The notes beneath the pieces are model-generated. The model was not told the origin of the DNA and ran no database searches. It worked only from the letters and a program-made list of their open reading frames with translations. Both the position numbers and the translations under genes were made by a program. From Panorpa germanica (lineage: Eukaryota > Arthropoda > Insecta > Mecoptera > Panorpidae), in contig OY783219.1 in the NCBI GenBank assembly GCA_963678705.1, positions 2,232,001-2,296,000 on the forward strand: DNA of 64,000 bases, written 5' to 3'. The stretch's first letter is position 1. The number at the start of each line of letters is the position of its first letter. This document shows, in pieces, positions 46,426 through 59,500 of the stretch.

Positions 46426-49400
46426 CGCACCATCGCAATGGGTAAAGTCGTCACATTTGCGTATACGAGATCATGGACAAGTCTTTATAAAGTTAACCAT
46501 AACCTTAAACTCATGTGAGCCTCACTATCCTCTCAAATCCTCCGAGATTCACAAGTTCATAGTGCAACGGCGAACGTAGCGAAGTTGGCACACATAACGC
46601 ATAAAGGAGCATACAACGAGCAAAACTCCATACTAGACCCTGGAACCAGAACTAGAACCCAAAGTAAACATGGCAAAAGCTATCTACTCTGGAATAGTAC
46701 CCGGCGTGCATTGCAAAGTACCACTAGTACCACCAACAAACAGAAGGACAGTTTCCATACACCCTCTTCCCCACACCCCTTCCCTAACCACCCCACAACT
46801 GCACAACTGTCGTACCAAACACGTAATACAGTTATCATGTTATCATTATATGAGAAAATTTATGGACTCCTTTGTTTTAGAGAAGTAACACATTATATTG
46901 TGTCTCATTTATTCATATACATAATGAAAGAGATGAATATATAATGTACGAATATAAACAGTTTATATGTTATACCTTAATGTGAATAGGAATAAATATT
47001 ATGAAACTCAAGATAATTAGAAGTGGTTTGAATCTCGGATATTTGTTATTTTGTTAGCAAATATGTTTTGCTTAAAATTCCATGGAAATGTTAATTATAT
47101 AGTATTCGTTTTCTAAGTAAAACTAAATATAAACATTTTAAATAAAATGCGAAACTTTTAGAAGTTGTTTCGACGTTTAGAAGGAACAAGTAGAAGACTT
47201 AAAAATACCTTGCTCTTACGATACTTAAGTCCTCATATTATTTCTGTCAAGACACAGGCCAGGATTCAAGGCTACGGCATTAGGGTGGTGCAGTCGAGAG
47301 TGAAATGACCGATATTGGATGCGTAGATCGTCGAATTGTCGGATGTCGGATGTTGAAGTCAGTCAACTGTGTATGTGTTTCATTTTGTTTCCACACGTCT
47401 GAACATATGATTTGGAGGAACTTTACCAACCCGGACGTCGGAACGAAACGAAGATTCGGACAGTGAAATGCCAGGCATGCCAACCCATAGGAACAACATT
47501 AGAAAACTTAGAGAAATATATATTTTAAAGATTCTGTCAAGAACAGTCGAAATGGTTTTAAAAAATATTACATTGAAATATTATATAGCAATATATAAAA
47601 ATGTCGAATATAAATGTTGTATAAAATTACCATAGCTTGAAACGGTAAACTCAAAACATGAATTACCTTAATCTTACCAGTGTATTAAAATTAGAGAATC
47701 GCGCTACAGAACTATGAGAATAACTATCTGAACAAAAAATTTTATATTTGTTTATTTTATGGTTTTATTCAGAAAATAAAAAAAAGATATTATTTCTAAA
47801 GCTACTGCAGACAGTTTTCTTAATAAACCAGTAGCATTTTATTATAAACAATATATAAATTAATAAGAAAACAAATAAACAAACCATTATCATGTCAAGC
47901 AACGTAATGGAATATAAACAAAAATTTGTTTCACATTGAAAAATAGATGGAACAAAAAATATATATATTTTCAGAAATAATTGTTTATGGAGTTTGAGAT
48001 ATTTAAACCGCGATGAGGGGAGGATAGGGGGTCCATTCATCTGTAGACAGAAGTTGAAACATCTGGTAAAATTAGCCTGCAAGAAATCTTTTATAATTGT
48101 AGAAGTGTTGCTGAAGAATTCCTTAAATAAGTGTTACTGCTTAAGGTATAGCAAAAACCCTAAATTATTTATGCAGAGGTGGCGAATCTTTTTATATGCG
48201 TGAACAAAAATTTACTAAAACAATAGGCTGGAAAAAAACGAAGGAAATTAACAATTTCGATTTTCGAGAACACGCGCGTATTCGAATGCAACGTTGTTTT
48301 CTCGTATAATTTATTACAAAGAAACGCGGGTTATCATCCGCAATGTTTCGTAATCATGACGTCACATCGACATATGTATATATATATGTTGAAACTGAAA
48401 AGGATATTGTCCTAAAATGGGAATAAAACTTGAAAAAAATGTAACCAAGCAGCACACATGTTCATTCATGTTTTTATAACGTAACTATAATTAAAAGGAA
48501 ATTATTCATAAACGTACAAAACAAATCTCTTAATATTAAGGCCATCAAAGCGTTTTTTTTATGATGTATCAAATTTTAATGGTAAGTACAATGACTCACA
48601 CGACGGGAACTGAAAGCAGGGTGTCCGGGGAGCCTTAATATCGTCGTCATCGTCATTGCTAAGACTGCTCCAAGAAGAAATATGTTACATTTTGTTTTTT
48701 ATATTTAAAACTATTTTTAAAAATAAAATTTGTAACAGAATGGGCTTTAGTGCATCGTAGACGAAGTGCATTCACCCTGGTAGAAGCTCTACAGCAAGTT
48801 GTAAATGCTTGTCGCAGTGTCTAGAGCCCTAGAGAATTGACAGGGCCGAACTGTGCATGTCGAATGGAAATTGTCAATTTAGTTTTTAGTCAAATTGTAA
48901 TGAACTTGACGAGGAATTTTTAAAACATTTGAATCTTTAGTTGAATTTTTGTATATCATGACATTTGGAGATAAAACCACTCCCTAATTAAAATAAATCT
49001 GTATCGCAATGTGTTCTAGATGTAACATAAACGTAAAACGTGAAATGTACAAAGTACATTAATATTCCGGTACGCAAAATACAGCAATCTGTTTTTATAT
49101 CACCATTCGTAGTCCGCTGTTCAAGATTTAGTAGAACAGCCCATCAGAGGATGCTGTGTATATGTGTTCAGTGCCGTCGGAAACAGGGGGACAATCAACC
49201 ACGAAATAGAACGAAAAAGAAGTTATAATAGAGCAAGCGATCGAATGATCGAATGTCTTAGATATTTATTAGATATATCATTTTGGGTCACGCCTAGATA
49301 TATTGAGTTACGCGCTGTTGCTGTGTTGACGGTGATATATATATATACATATTTATATATATATATATAAAAAAAATTTTGGTTTATGTTAAGATAAGAC

Positions 49401-50056
49401 AGGAAAAACAAAAGTCACTAACTTGGTAACGCTGGTCCGATTTGAAAATGGTTTTCACCGTTGGATTCAGCGGAAAGTTTTACGTGAAAATACATTTTCA
49501 AAAGTTGAAAAACGCAAATTTTGAAAAATTTTCGCAGGTATTGAGAAATTCCTTTTGACCATCTTAAATTTAAAAAAGGTTTACAGAGTTTGAGTTACAT
49601 AAGACGATAGAATCATGATTTTGTTTAAGAAATATGGGGGAAGGGGATCATATAATAATGTTTATGGCAAGAAAAGGTTTACTTTAGATTATACGGTAGA
49701 TTGTTTCCCTAAAATAAAATTTAAAATCGACGCCTATGTTTTTTGTATAATATGTGTACGCCATGAGAGAGTAGGCTACATTTTGATGGCATTTAGAAGT
49801 CTGGACACGGACGTGCCATATGGCAGGCAGTAGGCAGTAGTGACTAGGCACTAGGCTATGGCAGCGTAGGGTATATTATATTTTTCATGGACATGCCAGT
49901 TTGCTCACGTTTGGTTCATTGACTATTGACTGGTACTGCCATCTAGATAGAGACTTATTTAACTTCGGATGACATAACATTATTATAATGTGACTTTTTT
50001 TATTTCAAGGAGAAAAAAATAAATCAAAAACATTTTTTTATTTTTAACGATAGAAT
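46426..50056. other. AT-rich sequence, no gene called
   Basis: A C-rich patch at 46600-46800 is open in two overlapping plus-strand frames with no recognisable product. A GC-richer minus-strand patch lies at 47280-47480. (AT)n runs lie near 48376 and 49338-49369. G-rich islands lie near 48015 and 49634. Confidence 0.45.
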
Positions 50057-50059
50057 AAT

Positions 50060-50800
50060 TAGACCAGGGTAGATAATTTTAGAAACATAAAAAAATTAAA
50101 GTAGAATGAAACCTATTGGAAATGGAAGGGAATACTACTAAAATGAATGGAAAAATAAATTACAGTCGATCTGAGGTTGGGAAGGGGTAGGGGGTGAGGT
50201 TTTAAGGGTAAAAATCGGTAAATCTCGATTTCCGGCAAAACTACAAGTCCTATCGAAAAAAGTTAAATGGCAAAGTTGTAGATAATAAAAAGATCTACAA
50301 CTTTTGTATCTACACTTTTACTCCATAACCTCAAAATTCATGTAAAAAATCCAAAAAACCACATTTTTGATTTTTTATTTATATCTTTTACAAAAAATTT
50401 TTTTTTTTCATGATATTTGGTGAAAACTTACCTCTTTATGTCCCAAACACACTGGAATTTTGAAGATTTAAAATAATAATTTTTTCACCCTATTATGACT
50501 CGATATATGAAAAAACACCCTAATTTTCAATCGAAAATTCTCACGTCAAAATATCTGATTTTTCAAAAAAGTCGGTGGGCTTTTTGTTCGTTGAAATCTC
50601 TATTTTCTGATGGTGTAAAAAAAAATATACATTACTATGGAAAATTTTTTCAGAAAATGCAAAAAATCGAAAAATATTAAAATTGAAATTTTTTTTTTAA
50701 TCTTTATGTACAATTTTGGGGTATTCATTAAAATTTTTACTTTAATTACTCGAAAAACGTTAGGTTCCATGTTAGATTAATAAACAAAAAATTGCAAGTC
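50060..50800 (+). repeat. Left terminal inverted repeat
   Basis: It pairs with 52341-53091. It includes a G-rich stretch (GGGAAGGGGTAGGGGGTGAG at about 50178-50199) and a 61-codon frame at 50495-50680 that is identical in the other arm only because the arms are nearly identical. Confidence 0.9.
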
Positions 50801-50999
50801 GAAATGTACTACTATAATTAACAACTAAATAAGTTAATAAAGTTAATATTTAATATGACATCTACAAAATTTTGAGAAAATTGTCGAATTTTCTTTAAAT
50901 TATATGCGTAGATGCCTATTTATTGCTATTTTAAAATTATACCTATATACCTGAGTGACCTTCGGAAAATTGTAGCCCATCAAAAGGTATTTCATAGAG

Positions 51000-52178
51000 A
51001 AGTGGGGAAGGGGCTTGGAGGGTCTGCGCCTTTCAACTAAAAAAGGAGAACGTAGTCGTAGAAAGACGTCAGACAATATTCCAGTGTTCAATTATCAAAA
51101 CCATACAAGAATACCATTTTTGCAAGAAAATTTTTTATCTAATGAGAAAAACAAAGACAAAATAATAAAATCGTTAATGCAAGTATTACAGTCAAAAGGA
51201 TTTTCCTGTAAACAAGCTAAAGAAGATGCTGATGCTGACATTATTAAGACCTCGATAGAAATTGCCAAAGATACTAATAAAACTGTCATTGTTGTACGAC
51301 AAGATATTGATCTTTTGGTATTTTTGAATCAATTAAATTCTAATAATCATAAAATTTATTTTCTCAAGCCCGGTTCTGGTGATAGTTTCAAATGTGAATC
51401 CGTCAAAAACATCGTTGCATTTCTGCATTGTTTTTCTGGTTGCGACACAACATCTGGATTTGCCGGAAAAGGAAAGAAAACTATCGTAAATTCATTATTA
51501 GACAATCAAAATTTGTCAAATTTGGCTAATATTTTTTTTAAAAAAGATGTAAACAAAGAAGATATAAAAAAAAATGGATTGAAATTAATTAAATCTATTT
51601 ATAAATGTAAAAAGGGTAATATATCACTGAATCAATTAAGATTTCAAAAATATCAATTGGCAAAAATTAAATCATCTTTCATATTGGCAAATCTCCCACC
51701 CACAGAAGGTGCAGCAGAACAACATTGTTACAGGGCATATTATCAGCTTCAAACGTGGCTGGGTAATGAATTGACAGCAACAGATTGGGGCTGGAAGCAA
51801 CATCAACATGGAATTATGCCCAAATTTACAGAAATGGAATTAATTCCGGAAAAATTGCTGAAAACTATTTGCTGCAGCTGTGAAACTGGATGTAATAGTT
51901 TAAAATGTAGCTGCCGAAAACATGGTTTAAAATGCACAAATTTATGCTCAAATTGTGATGGTTCTGAACAATGCGCCAATGTGGAGAAAAAAATCTACGA
52001 GGAAATTAATGATTCAGATGAAATTGCGGATGAAGAACCAATGCAGACCGAAAATAATGTTGGAGACGAAGACGGTGATGGTCTTGAAGATGTCGAAGAT
52101 CTACTAGAATCAGAAAGGCCTGTCGAATCTAACGATCAAGAAATATCATCAAAAAGACAGAAACTGATGAATAAGTGA
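51000..52178 (+). CDS. Transposon protein: FEN/XPG-like nuclease region plus CXC domain, N-terminally truncated
   Basis: The frame is open from 50976 to the stop at 52176-52178. There is no ATG at its head: the first in-frame ATG is at 51174. It either starts downstream of an intron (possible acceptor TTTCATAG at 50990-50997) or is truncated. Going along the protein: STKKGERSRRK, then FLQENFLSNEKNK, then the acidic DADADIIKT, QDIDLLVFL and GCDTTSGFAGKGK, which fit the metal-binding acidic residues of a FEN/PIN-like fold. Next is LPPTEGAAEQHCYRAYYQLQ with WLGNEL and DWGW, a conserved block of this family. Then comes the Cys-rich CCSCETGCNSLKCSCRKHGL with a second Cys cluster, a CXC (tesmin/MSL2-like) DNA-binding domain. 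The tail is acidic. Full-length relatives carry a long N-terminal region that is missing here. Confidence 0.8.
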   Translation, partial: KWGRGLEGLRLSTKKGERSRRKTSDNIPVFNYQNHTRIPFLQENFLSNEKNKDKIIKSLMQVLQSKGFSCKQAKEDADADIIKTSIEIAKDTNKTVIVVRQDIDLLVFLNQLNSNNHKIYFLKPGSGDSFKCESVKNIVAFLHCFSGCDTTSGFAGKGKKTIVNSLLDNQNLSNLANIFFKKDVNKEDIKKNGLKLIKSIYKCKKGNISLNQLRFQKYQLAKIKSSFILANLPPTEGAAEQHCYRAYYQLQTWLGNELTATDWGWKQHQHGIMPKFTEMELIPEKLLKTICCSCETGCNSLKCSCRKHGLKCTNLCSNCDGSEQCANVEKKIYEEINDSDEIADEEPMQTENNVGDEDGDGLEDVEDLLESERPVESNDQEISSKRQKLMNK

Positions 52179-52340
52179 TTCAAATTGAATACTATGTTTT
52201 GATAAATACAAAGATTAATGCTTTTAGAAATAATATAATGTATAGTGTAATCATTAAAAAAAATCTCTACTCAATAGTACGATTTACGTGTATATTTCTA
52301 TCTAATGAGATAGTTTTTTGCGATATTTATGTTTAATTGG

Positions 52341-53091
52341 TTTGTAATTTTTTTGTTTATTAATCTAACATGGAACCTAACGTTTTTCGAGTAATTAAAG
52401 TAAAAATTTTAATGAATACCTCAAAATTGTACATAAAGATTAAAAAAAATAATTTCGATTTTAATATTTTTCGATTTTTTGCATTTTCTGAAAAAATTTT
52501 CCATAGTAATGTATATTTTTTTTTACACCATCAGAAAATAGAGATTTCAACGAACAAAAAGCCCACCGACTTTTTTGAAAAATCAGATATTTTGACGTGA
52601 GAATTTTCGATTGAAAATTAGGGTGTTTTTTCATATATCGAGTCAAAATAGGGTGAAAAAATTAATATTTTAAATCTTCAAAATTCCAGTGTGTTTGGGA
52701 CATAAAGAGGTAAGTTTTCACCAAATATCATGAAAAAAAAAATTTTTTTGTAAAAGATATAAATAAAAAATCAAAAATGTGGTTTTTTGGATTTTTTACA
52801 TGAATTTTGAGGTTATGGAGTAAAAGTGTAGATACAAAAGTTGTAGATCTTTTTATTATCTACAACTTTGCCATTTAACTTTTTTCGATAGGACTTGTAG
52901 TTTTGCCGGAAATCGAGATTTACCGATTTTTACCCTTAAAACCTCACCCCCTACCCCTTCCCAACCTCAGATCGACTGTAATTTATTTTTCCTTTCATTT
53001 TAGTAGTATTCCCTTCCATTTCCAATAGATTTCATTCTACTTTAATTTTTTTATGTTTTTAATTATTTTTGACGGCTTCTACCCTGGTCTA
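52341..53091 (-). repeat. Right terminal inverted repeat
   Basis: The reverse complement of the left arm, with a few substitutions and indels. The outermost 14 bases match exactly. Confidence 0.9.
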
Positions 53092-53094
53092 AAT

Positions 53095-55529
53095 ATATTA
53101 GTTCAACGTACAAATTATAAAAAAGTTTGTATATATAATACGTTTACAGAAAGAGAGCTCCTACATCTACCTACATACCGCTTCATATAATATTGTTACC
53201 AATATACCAAAGAAGTCTATATTGCATGTGTTTCATGTGAGTGTGTGTGTGACCATATGAAAACTCTTTCATCTCAATATACCCCACTTAAGCTGCTTAA
53301 GTGTAATTAAGATCATTATTTTTTGTAATTTCCATAAAGCCTAATCTATTAAGCGGATACTTTATGTGACTTTTTTTAGGCATCCGACAGCCTCAAGCCT
53401 CGAGCCTCAAACCTCAATCAAGGCTCTGTTAACTTCTTGTTCGTTCAACAAATTTTTTTTTATGCTTTAAAAACATTTTTACATTTGATGTTATTTCAAG
53501 ACGCAGTGTATTCGTTACTCAGTGATTATTAAGGCTGCTTTCACACTGGAACAGACAGCTTAAAGTTTCAAAAGATATGTGTTAAAAGTTCATAACATTC
53601 CGACCATTACTTTACCAGTTACAGTGATTTTAAAAACGCACTTTAGTAGTTTTCAATGAAAACTGAATTTCAAGATTAATATAATAAAGCATTGATTTGA
53701 AAAGGAAAAAATACCGAGTACAAATAAAACTTACCGTTACCATGAATACAAATATTTGTTATTTAATCTAGGGGTGTATTGTCCTCAGTATGCACCTAGA
53801 CTTACCGGGAGAAGGAACACAATAAAATATTAAAATCAAAGAAAGTAATAAACTTATTTATTAGCTCCTAATCAATCGTTAAAGTAGTGGTATTCTTGAA
53901 ACGAGATAAACGTACAAAGATCTGATTTTATTAGAAAAGTATTAACGTTATCAAATCGTTAAAACTATAATACAAAGCATCTTAACAATTTTAAAAATTA
54001 AATAATTGTAATAATTATTTTCTATCGGTATTCAACGTATGCAACCGTTAGCTTTAGAAAAAATGCAATGAACTCTAATCTACTTATTTGTAAATTAATA
54101 AAATCATAAAATATATCAATAAATATCCTTCAATATGTGAAAAATGCATTTGTGAAGTAACGCAATGTTAATGTATTTCTTAGACGAAGGTATAGTAGAG
54201 ACAAACTTGTTTTTAGATAGTCTACGAAGCGATAAGTCTGTCTTAGGGTGGCTTCACTTTAAAAAAAAAGGCTATTGATAAGTATTTCATCATAATATAT
54301 GCTATGGTTTTTCTAAATCAATTGACGACCAATTTCTATTACTTTCAACAGCAGTTCGCGAGACCATAGAAGCTAGAATACACTGCGTTAAAATTTCCAT
54401 GAAGACGTAGGAAATAAACCTCGAAATTAGCTTGCAGTAAGCTATCAATTAGCTTGCAGTAAGCTATCAAGCTTGAAACTACACTTCAACACAATTTTTT
54501 ATCTTTATGAATATTCTATTTGTATACGTCATTTCAAATGTATAACGTTAGCAATTTATTTTCCAGCCACCCTGTTGTAACATAAAAATAAACTTCTAAA
54601 AATAAAGTGGAATCTAAAACAGAACATAAAATCTAATTTGATAAGTTATTTAACTTGCAAACTGTAACATATTCTTCACGTACGCATCGTATGTGTGTTC
54701 CGATTTTGTTTTATTCGGAGGGTTCCTATTTTAAAGAACCCTTGTCATTTTCTTACCGTCCTAGTCAAGAAGTGTGAAGTCTAAAAATATAAGTATGTGT
54801 TCTTAATAAGATCAGTGTTGAATTGGTAAGGGGCGTATGATGAAAGTTTATTTAGGTATCACTCAATAAGTTCGTAAGATGACATATAAGTCCATATGTT
54901 TTTTAGATAGTACCAACCTACAAATAAGATGTGTCCAAATTTAATGACAATCGGACAATTAGTTTACGAGTTACAGTGATTTAAGTGACACTACTTCGGA
55001 ATTTTCAAAAGAATGAAAAATCTAAATTTCGTATGTAAATAAAGCATTGCTTTTTAATGAGACAAATACAAATTAAATTTAAAAAATAAATCTCACAAAA
55101 TGTTTTTGCCTGATTAATAAATTACAAATAGTGTTTCCCAAGTACACCTCTGTCACTAGGCTAAATAAATAGGGACAAAAAATAAAACTTAACTAGAGGA
55201 TGTTATCTTGGAAAGGTCAAAAACTAAAAAATATATGAATGGGGGAGTCAGATATTTAGACGTGTTACAGATTGTAATAATAAAACAGTTTCTGAAACTG
55301 TGTTCCGCGTGAAGACCCTTTTAGCCCTTAAAAATACCCTTTTACCCTTTAAAAATATTGATCTACGTATCCTGAACCATATTATGAATACGGACGTATG
55401 AAATGCAGACTTTTTTTTATATAGAAACTTAATCTTATACAATACACTATACAGAAAAAATCGAAGATCGCAAGTAATGCAAATCAATCGCGCAATGAAG
55501 ACATGACAGTCTTAAAACCATTGAGGTAT
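53095..55529. other. AT-rich sequence, no gene seen
   Basis: A 22-bp tandem duplication with internal AGCTTGCAGTAAGCT hairpins lies at 54425-54468. Two stretches, 53600-53760 and 54940-55130, share phrases such as AGTTACAGTGATTT and ATAAAGCATTG and may be copies of one old repeat. Confidence 0.5.
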
Positions 55530-55704
55530 AAGAATACTGCGGTAAAAGCAAAGAGAGAGATAGTTGCCAAGTGTCCTCTATGTCTCTTTCTAGCTGAGCA
55601 TAGTGTCTGCTTGTTTCTTACCCCCTACCTCATCGCCAATCAGCTAAGTTAAAGAGGAAACTCGGCAGATATCTCTCTCTTTGCTTTTATCGCTTTCTCT
55701 TACA
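55530..55704. repeat. Long foldback (imperfect hairpin)
   Basis: TAAAAGCAAAGAGAGAGATA at 55543-55562 and its exact complement TATCTCTCTCTTTGCTTTTA at 55670-55689 form a perfect 20-bp stem. Pairing continues inward with mismatches (TTGCCAAGTGTCCTCT against the complement of AGAGGAAACTCGGCAGA, then a TAGCTGA pair) and slightly outward. Arms are about 65 nt. No coding frame. It could be a small foldback transposon or a source of a hairpin RNA. Confidence 0.7.
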
Positions 55705-56323
55705 CGCGGCCGTACCATTCGCACTTATGTTTAAAACAGTCTGACTACTCGGTTTGACTAACAGTTCCCTTCTTCACGCCAGCCCTGCACAATTTGCCCT
55801 ATGCCCCGACAAATGTGAACGCATTATCGGGTAAAACATATAACCACAAAATCAACAGAAAATAAATAAGAAATACGAGAATATTGAATAGCTTCCAGTA
55901 CGAGTATTCAATTCCCTTAAGAATAATATTATCAAACACATATATAGTAAATAACGTTAGGAATAATGTGAACATTATTCCTTATTTGGTATTCGGCTGA
56001 TTCTGCGTAGTTTTCAAGACCCTTATTCATTCGAACTACTTAAAGAAGTGTGAACAACGTAAGTACTTTGTTTGATAAAGAAATGATCGTTCGGAGTGAA
56101 GATGTAAACCATGTTTTTACTTCTACAAAAGTAAAGTTGATAAACGCTAACAGAGCTTCAAATGTCTCATTATTTTCTAATACATTTCTTTTTTTGAATA
56201 GTCATTTTTATCTCTTTATTGATTAAAGGTCAAAAGTGACTTACTTTTATTGATATTATGAAATGGTAAACAAGTTAACAGGTAGTTAAGACAGTTCTCA
56301 GTAAACATTTTGGATCATTTTGG

Positions 56324-56530
56324 AGTCACTTTGACATCATATTGGAGATGCGTATGATTTTTTTGTCCTGAAAGAGTTCATTTATAGTTCAGTTTCTCAC
56401 AATCGTTCATATGAAATGTCTGTTTTATCGGCTACAGATGACGGAACCACTCCACCTGTCGGAATACAAATGAAGATAAAGTTGATGCGAACTATAATTG
56501 AAGTGAAATAGTGATAGAAACGTCACAAAA
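56324..56530 (+). repeat. Dispersed repeat family C, uninterrupted copy
   Basis: Matches the complement of 30307-30477 plus 30726-30775 without the 248-bp insert. A frame reading DDGTTPPVGIQMKIKLM ends at TAG near 56509. It may be the end of an old transposon protein but is too short to name. Confidence 0.7.
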
Positions 56531-59500
56531 AGGGACACTTCACCAAATGTTTACTGGCTTCTTTCGTTTCTCAATATATACTACACTTTTAAAGGAATAA
56601 TGATATAGTTAACAACCCAATTAGGGTTTCAAGGATATGTCCAGAAGTGAGAAAATAATCCAAGCAATATCTTAACTACTAGATCCCTCTTAAGATTAAA
56701 AGCGCTTAGTACATGTTATTTTCATCTATTTGTGTGTACAAGCCACTAATTATTTGATCTAAATAATTAGCTTTTTCAAATACTACATATTATTGTCATG
56801 TTCAGATAAAATTTTCCCACCATTCTTCACAAAATTTGTATGCGGATGTCATTTGTAAGTAAACCAGTTAAGTTAGTTTATAAATCCATGATAAAATCAG
56901 GCGGTCTGAACCTATTGTCGACGAAGATATACGAGTTTCTATACATACAAGTTCCTATACATTTCAAGAACGAAAGGTTTACTACCCCTGAAGACACAAC
57001 AAGATATATCTAATCAGATAACGCAGATATAATGAACTAATGGACAGATTTAAAGAAATAGAATCGACTTCTATAAATTAGTCCACTGAATTAATGTACA
57101 CAGTTCTTTAAAATATCGTAAACAAGTTTTTTTTCTTCCAATATTCTGAACCCCGTCTGAATACCTGACTGCCAGCCTCGATCTATTAAATCTTCACATC
57201 TTACGGAATTCAACAATCGTAAATTTCGTTATCTAAATTAAATTCGGTTAAGATAAACGAACTAATTTTATTTTAAAAGTTATTTAAATATTTTGTCAAA
57301 CTGCTATTCAAATAAATTCATATTTACTTTTTTATAAATATTAAGACCTGTACACATACGTGCGACTTAAACAAACACAGTTTGACAAGGGTCTATTGGA
57401 ACCGTAATTTCTTTAGATGTTCCGCTTTCGTATTGAAACATTTTTGTTTCATAAAAATATTACCTTGTATTTGTAAAAATAGCATAAGCAAGGGTATTAT
57501 TAGTGTCGCACTAGTCTGTACGTTAAAAGTACAACACAATTAGTACACTCATGTCTAAATAATGTCAACTTATGAATGAAAATATATAAATGTTTGTCGG
57601 TGTAACGGAATGTTTAATCTTCTCAAAATGCCGACACGTTTAGTTATTAACAACATATTCAACTTGTCTTTGAAATTCAATTTCCGTTGACAGGTAAGGG
57701 TTGGAGAGTTGAAATTTTAATATGAGGTAGTGGAGACTGTCCTTTATGAAATACATCCATCGATATTTTTCTGTGATTAAAAAACTTTGATTTCATTGAA
57801 ATTTTCATGATAATTAGCTAATGATATCCTTTATAATTGCACAACATTTTTTACTCTACTCAGCATAGAAAGCTGTTTAAAATTACGGGATTCAATAAAA
57901 ATTGCTACATTTCTGAAGAGATCAGTTTGACAGGTCGGGGCCGTTGCCTTTAGCGCCATCTGACGCCGTGCTACTGTAACAACTAATACATATATGGGAT
58001 CTGAATTCGTTAATTTAATTAAATGTCAATAATAATCAAAACACAAAATATTTGTCTATAATTAAAATTCTTGGCACGTAGTTAAATAAAATGAACAGCA
58101 ATAATTGGTTATTTATATTAATAAATACATATCTTAATTCATTTTATAGCATTGTAATTAATTACGAATTAATTAATTAATTTTTAAAACATCTTTTCAT
58201 TTCATTTTATGAATAACTTGAATTTGATTAAAATACTACATCGTATGTTATGGCATCGCATTTTATAATTTTTATTTTTATATTTTCGCGTTTTGAATAT
58301 ATTTAATGATAGTACACATGGTGCGAGTTACTGACCTGACAGTGGACAGCTACTGTCTCTGTATAGTCAGCAGCTCTACTGTCCTCTACCAATCATAAGG
58401 TCAGGCGAGTAGTTGCAGTGCAGTAACTGAACTGGATCGCAAAAAGAATACGTTGCATTTAATGTGTAATATATTCTATCCCCCAGATGAATTTTTATAT
58501 TATAAATCTAGTTTTTAATTTCCCCGGAAACTAAATTTATAACGGCTATTAATAAAACTACCCCCGTGATAATTTGAGCTATAAAATTACCAAAGTAATA
58601 ATAAGATAATTTGTAGACTGACTATACGTGTGTACAGTCATTTAACTTAAATTATATAAATATGTAAATTTGTGTTAAATCCCGGATAAAAATATAATTA
58701 GCATAAATTTGTACCGCGGAGTTTGATATGATGATATAATACCATAAGCACTGGCAAAGGAGGCCATAATACTTGAGTTGCAAAGGTTTCGAAGGTAAGA
58801 AAGTAGAAAGCAGCTTTGTATCTCCTAGCGTTAGGACGTAGGTGTCGGCAAGGTAAGGCAAAGCAAGAAAAATGGTGAAAATATGCAGAAAATAAAAAAA
58901 ATCTTTAAATTACTTTGGTAGGAATAAAATATATGAATTACAATGTGGCAGAAGGGCTTGTGAAACGAAAGTATAACGGAGAAACCTAAGAAATATCAGA
59001 CAGACTAAAATATGTAGCCATCCGAGAAAAAACAACATTCCTAAAATTGAACCAAACTTTGCAGAAGATTTATTTTTAACATATTACAAACACCGCTGAA
59101 TCTTTACATCCTAAAATGCATTTTAATTACAAAAATACTCGAATTTATTATCTCCTTTATAATAAAATGATTATAAATTAATTACTTCTTTTAATTCGAT
59201 TAGTAATTTAATTTTCGCTCAGCTTGTTATACAGATATGTTCATTAAATTGAATATAATATTATTGCTTTATTAATTAAAAATGCTGTTATTAAAATTAT
59301 ACTTATTTAATAATTAAAACTGGATTTTAAAATGAATGAAAAGGATAGGTATATATGATAATTTCAAGTGTGACAGAGATAGCGCATAGAGAGATTTTAT
59401 AGAAAACACAGATATGTATATAAATAAATATAATGATAATTATATCAAAATAGATGAGTACACGACCTTCCCGAATGGGCGTAAGCCGGTACACTCCATA

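Larger units (their letters stand above)
50060..53091 (+). mobile_element. DNA transposon with about 740-bp inverted repeats (Academ-like?)
   Basis: The element starts TAGACCAGGGTAGA and ends TCTACCCTGGTCTA. AAT at 50057-50059 and at 53092-53094 is a matching 3-bp target duplication. The terminal inverted repeats run 50060 to about 50800 and about 52341 to 53091 and are nearly identical over most of their length, apart from small indels near the outer ends. Between them lies one long frame for a nuclease-CXC protein. Length is 3032 bp. A nuclease of the XPG/FEN type and a 3-bp duplication are features I recall for Academ elements. That assignment is an inference. Confidence 0.85.

Noticed and set aside
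46585-46944. 119-codon plus-strand frame
   Set aside because: C-rich low-complexity sequence is open in two frames at once, with no known similarity and no supporting signals.
47280-47483. GC-richer minus-strand frame of 67 codons
   Set aside because: No recognisable domain and no splice or polyadenylation context. It cannot be distinguished from chance.
50495-50680. 61-codon frame identical to one at 52461-52646 on the other strand
   Set aside because: Both lie in the transposon inverted repeats, so their identity follows from the arms. Composition is low-complexity and no start context or domain is present.
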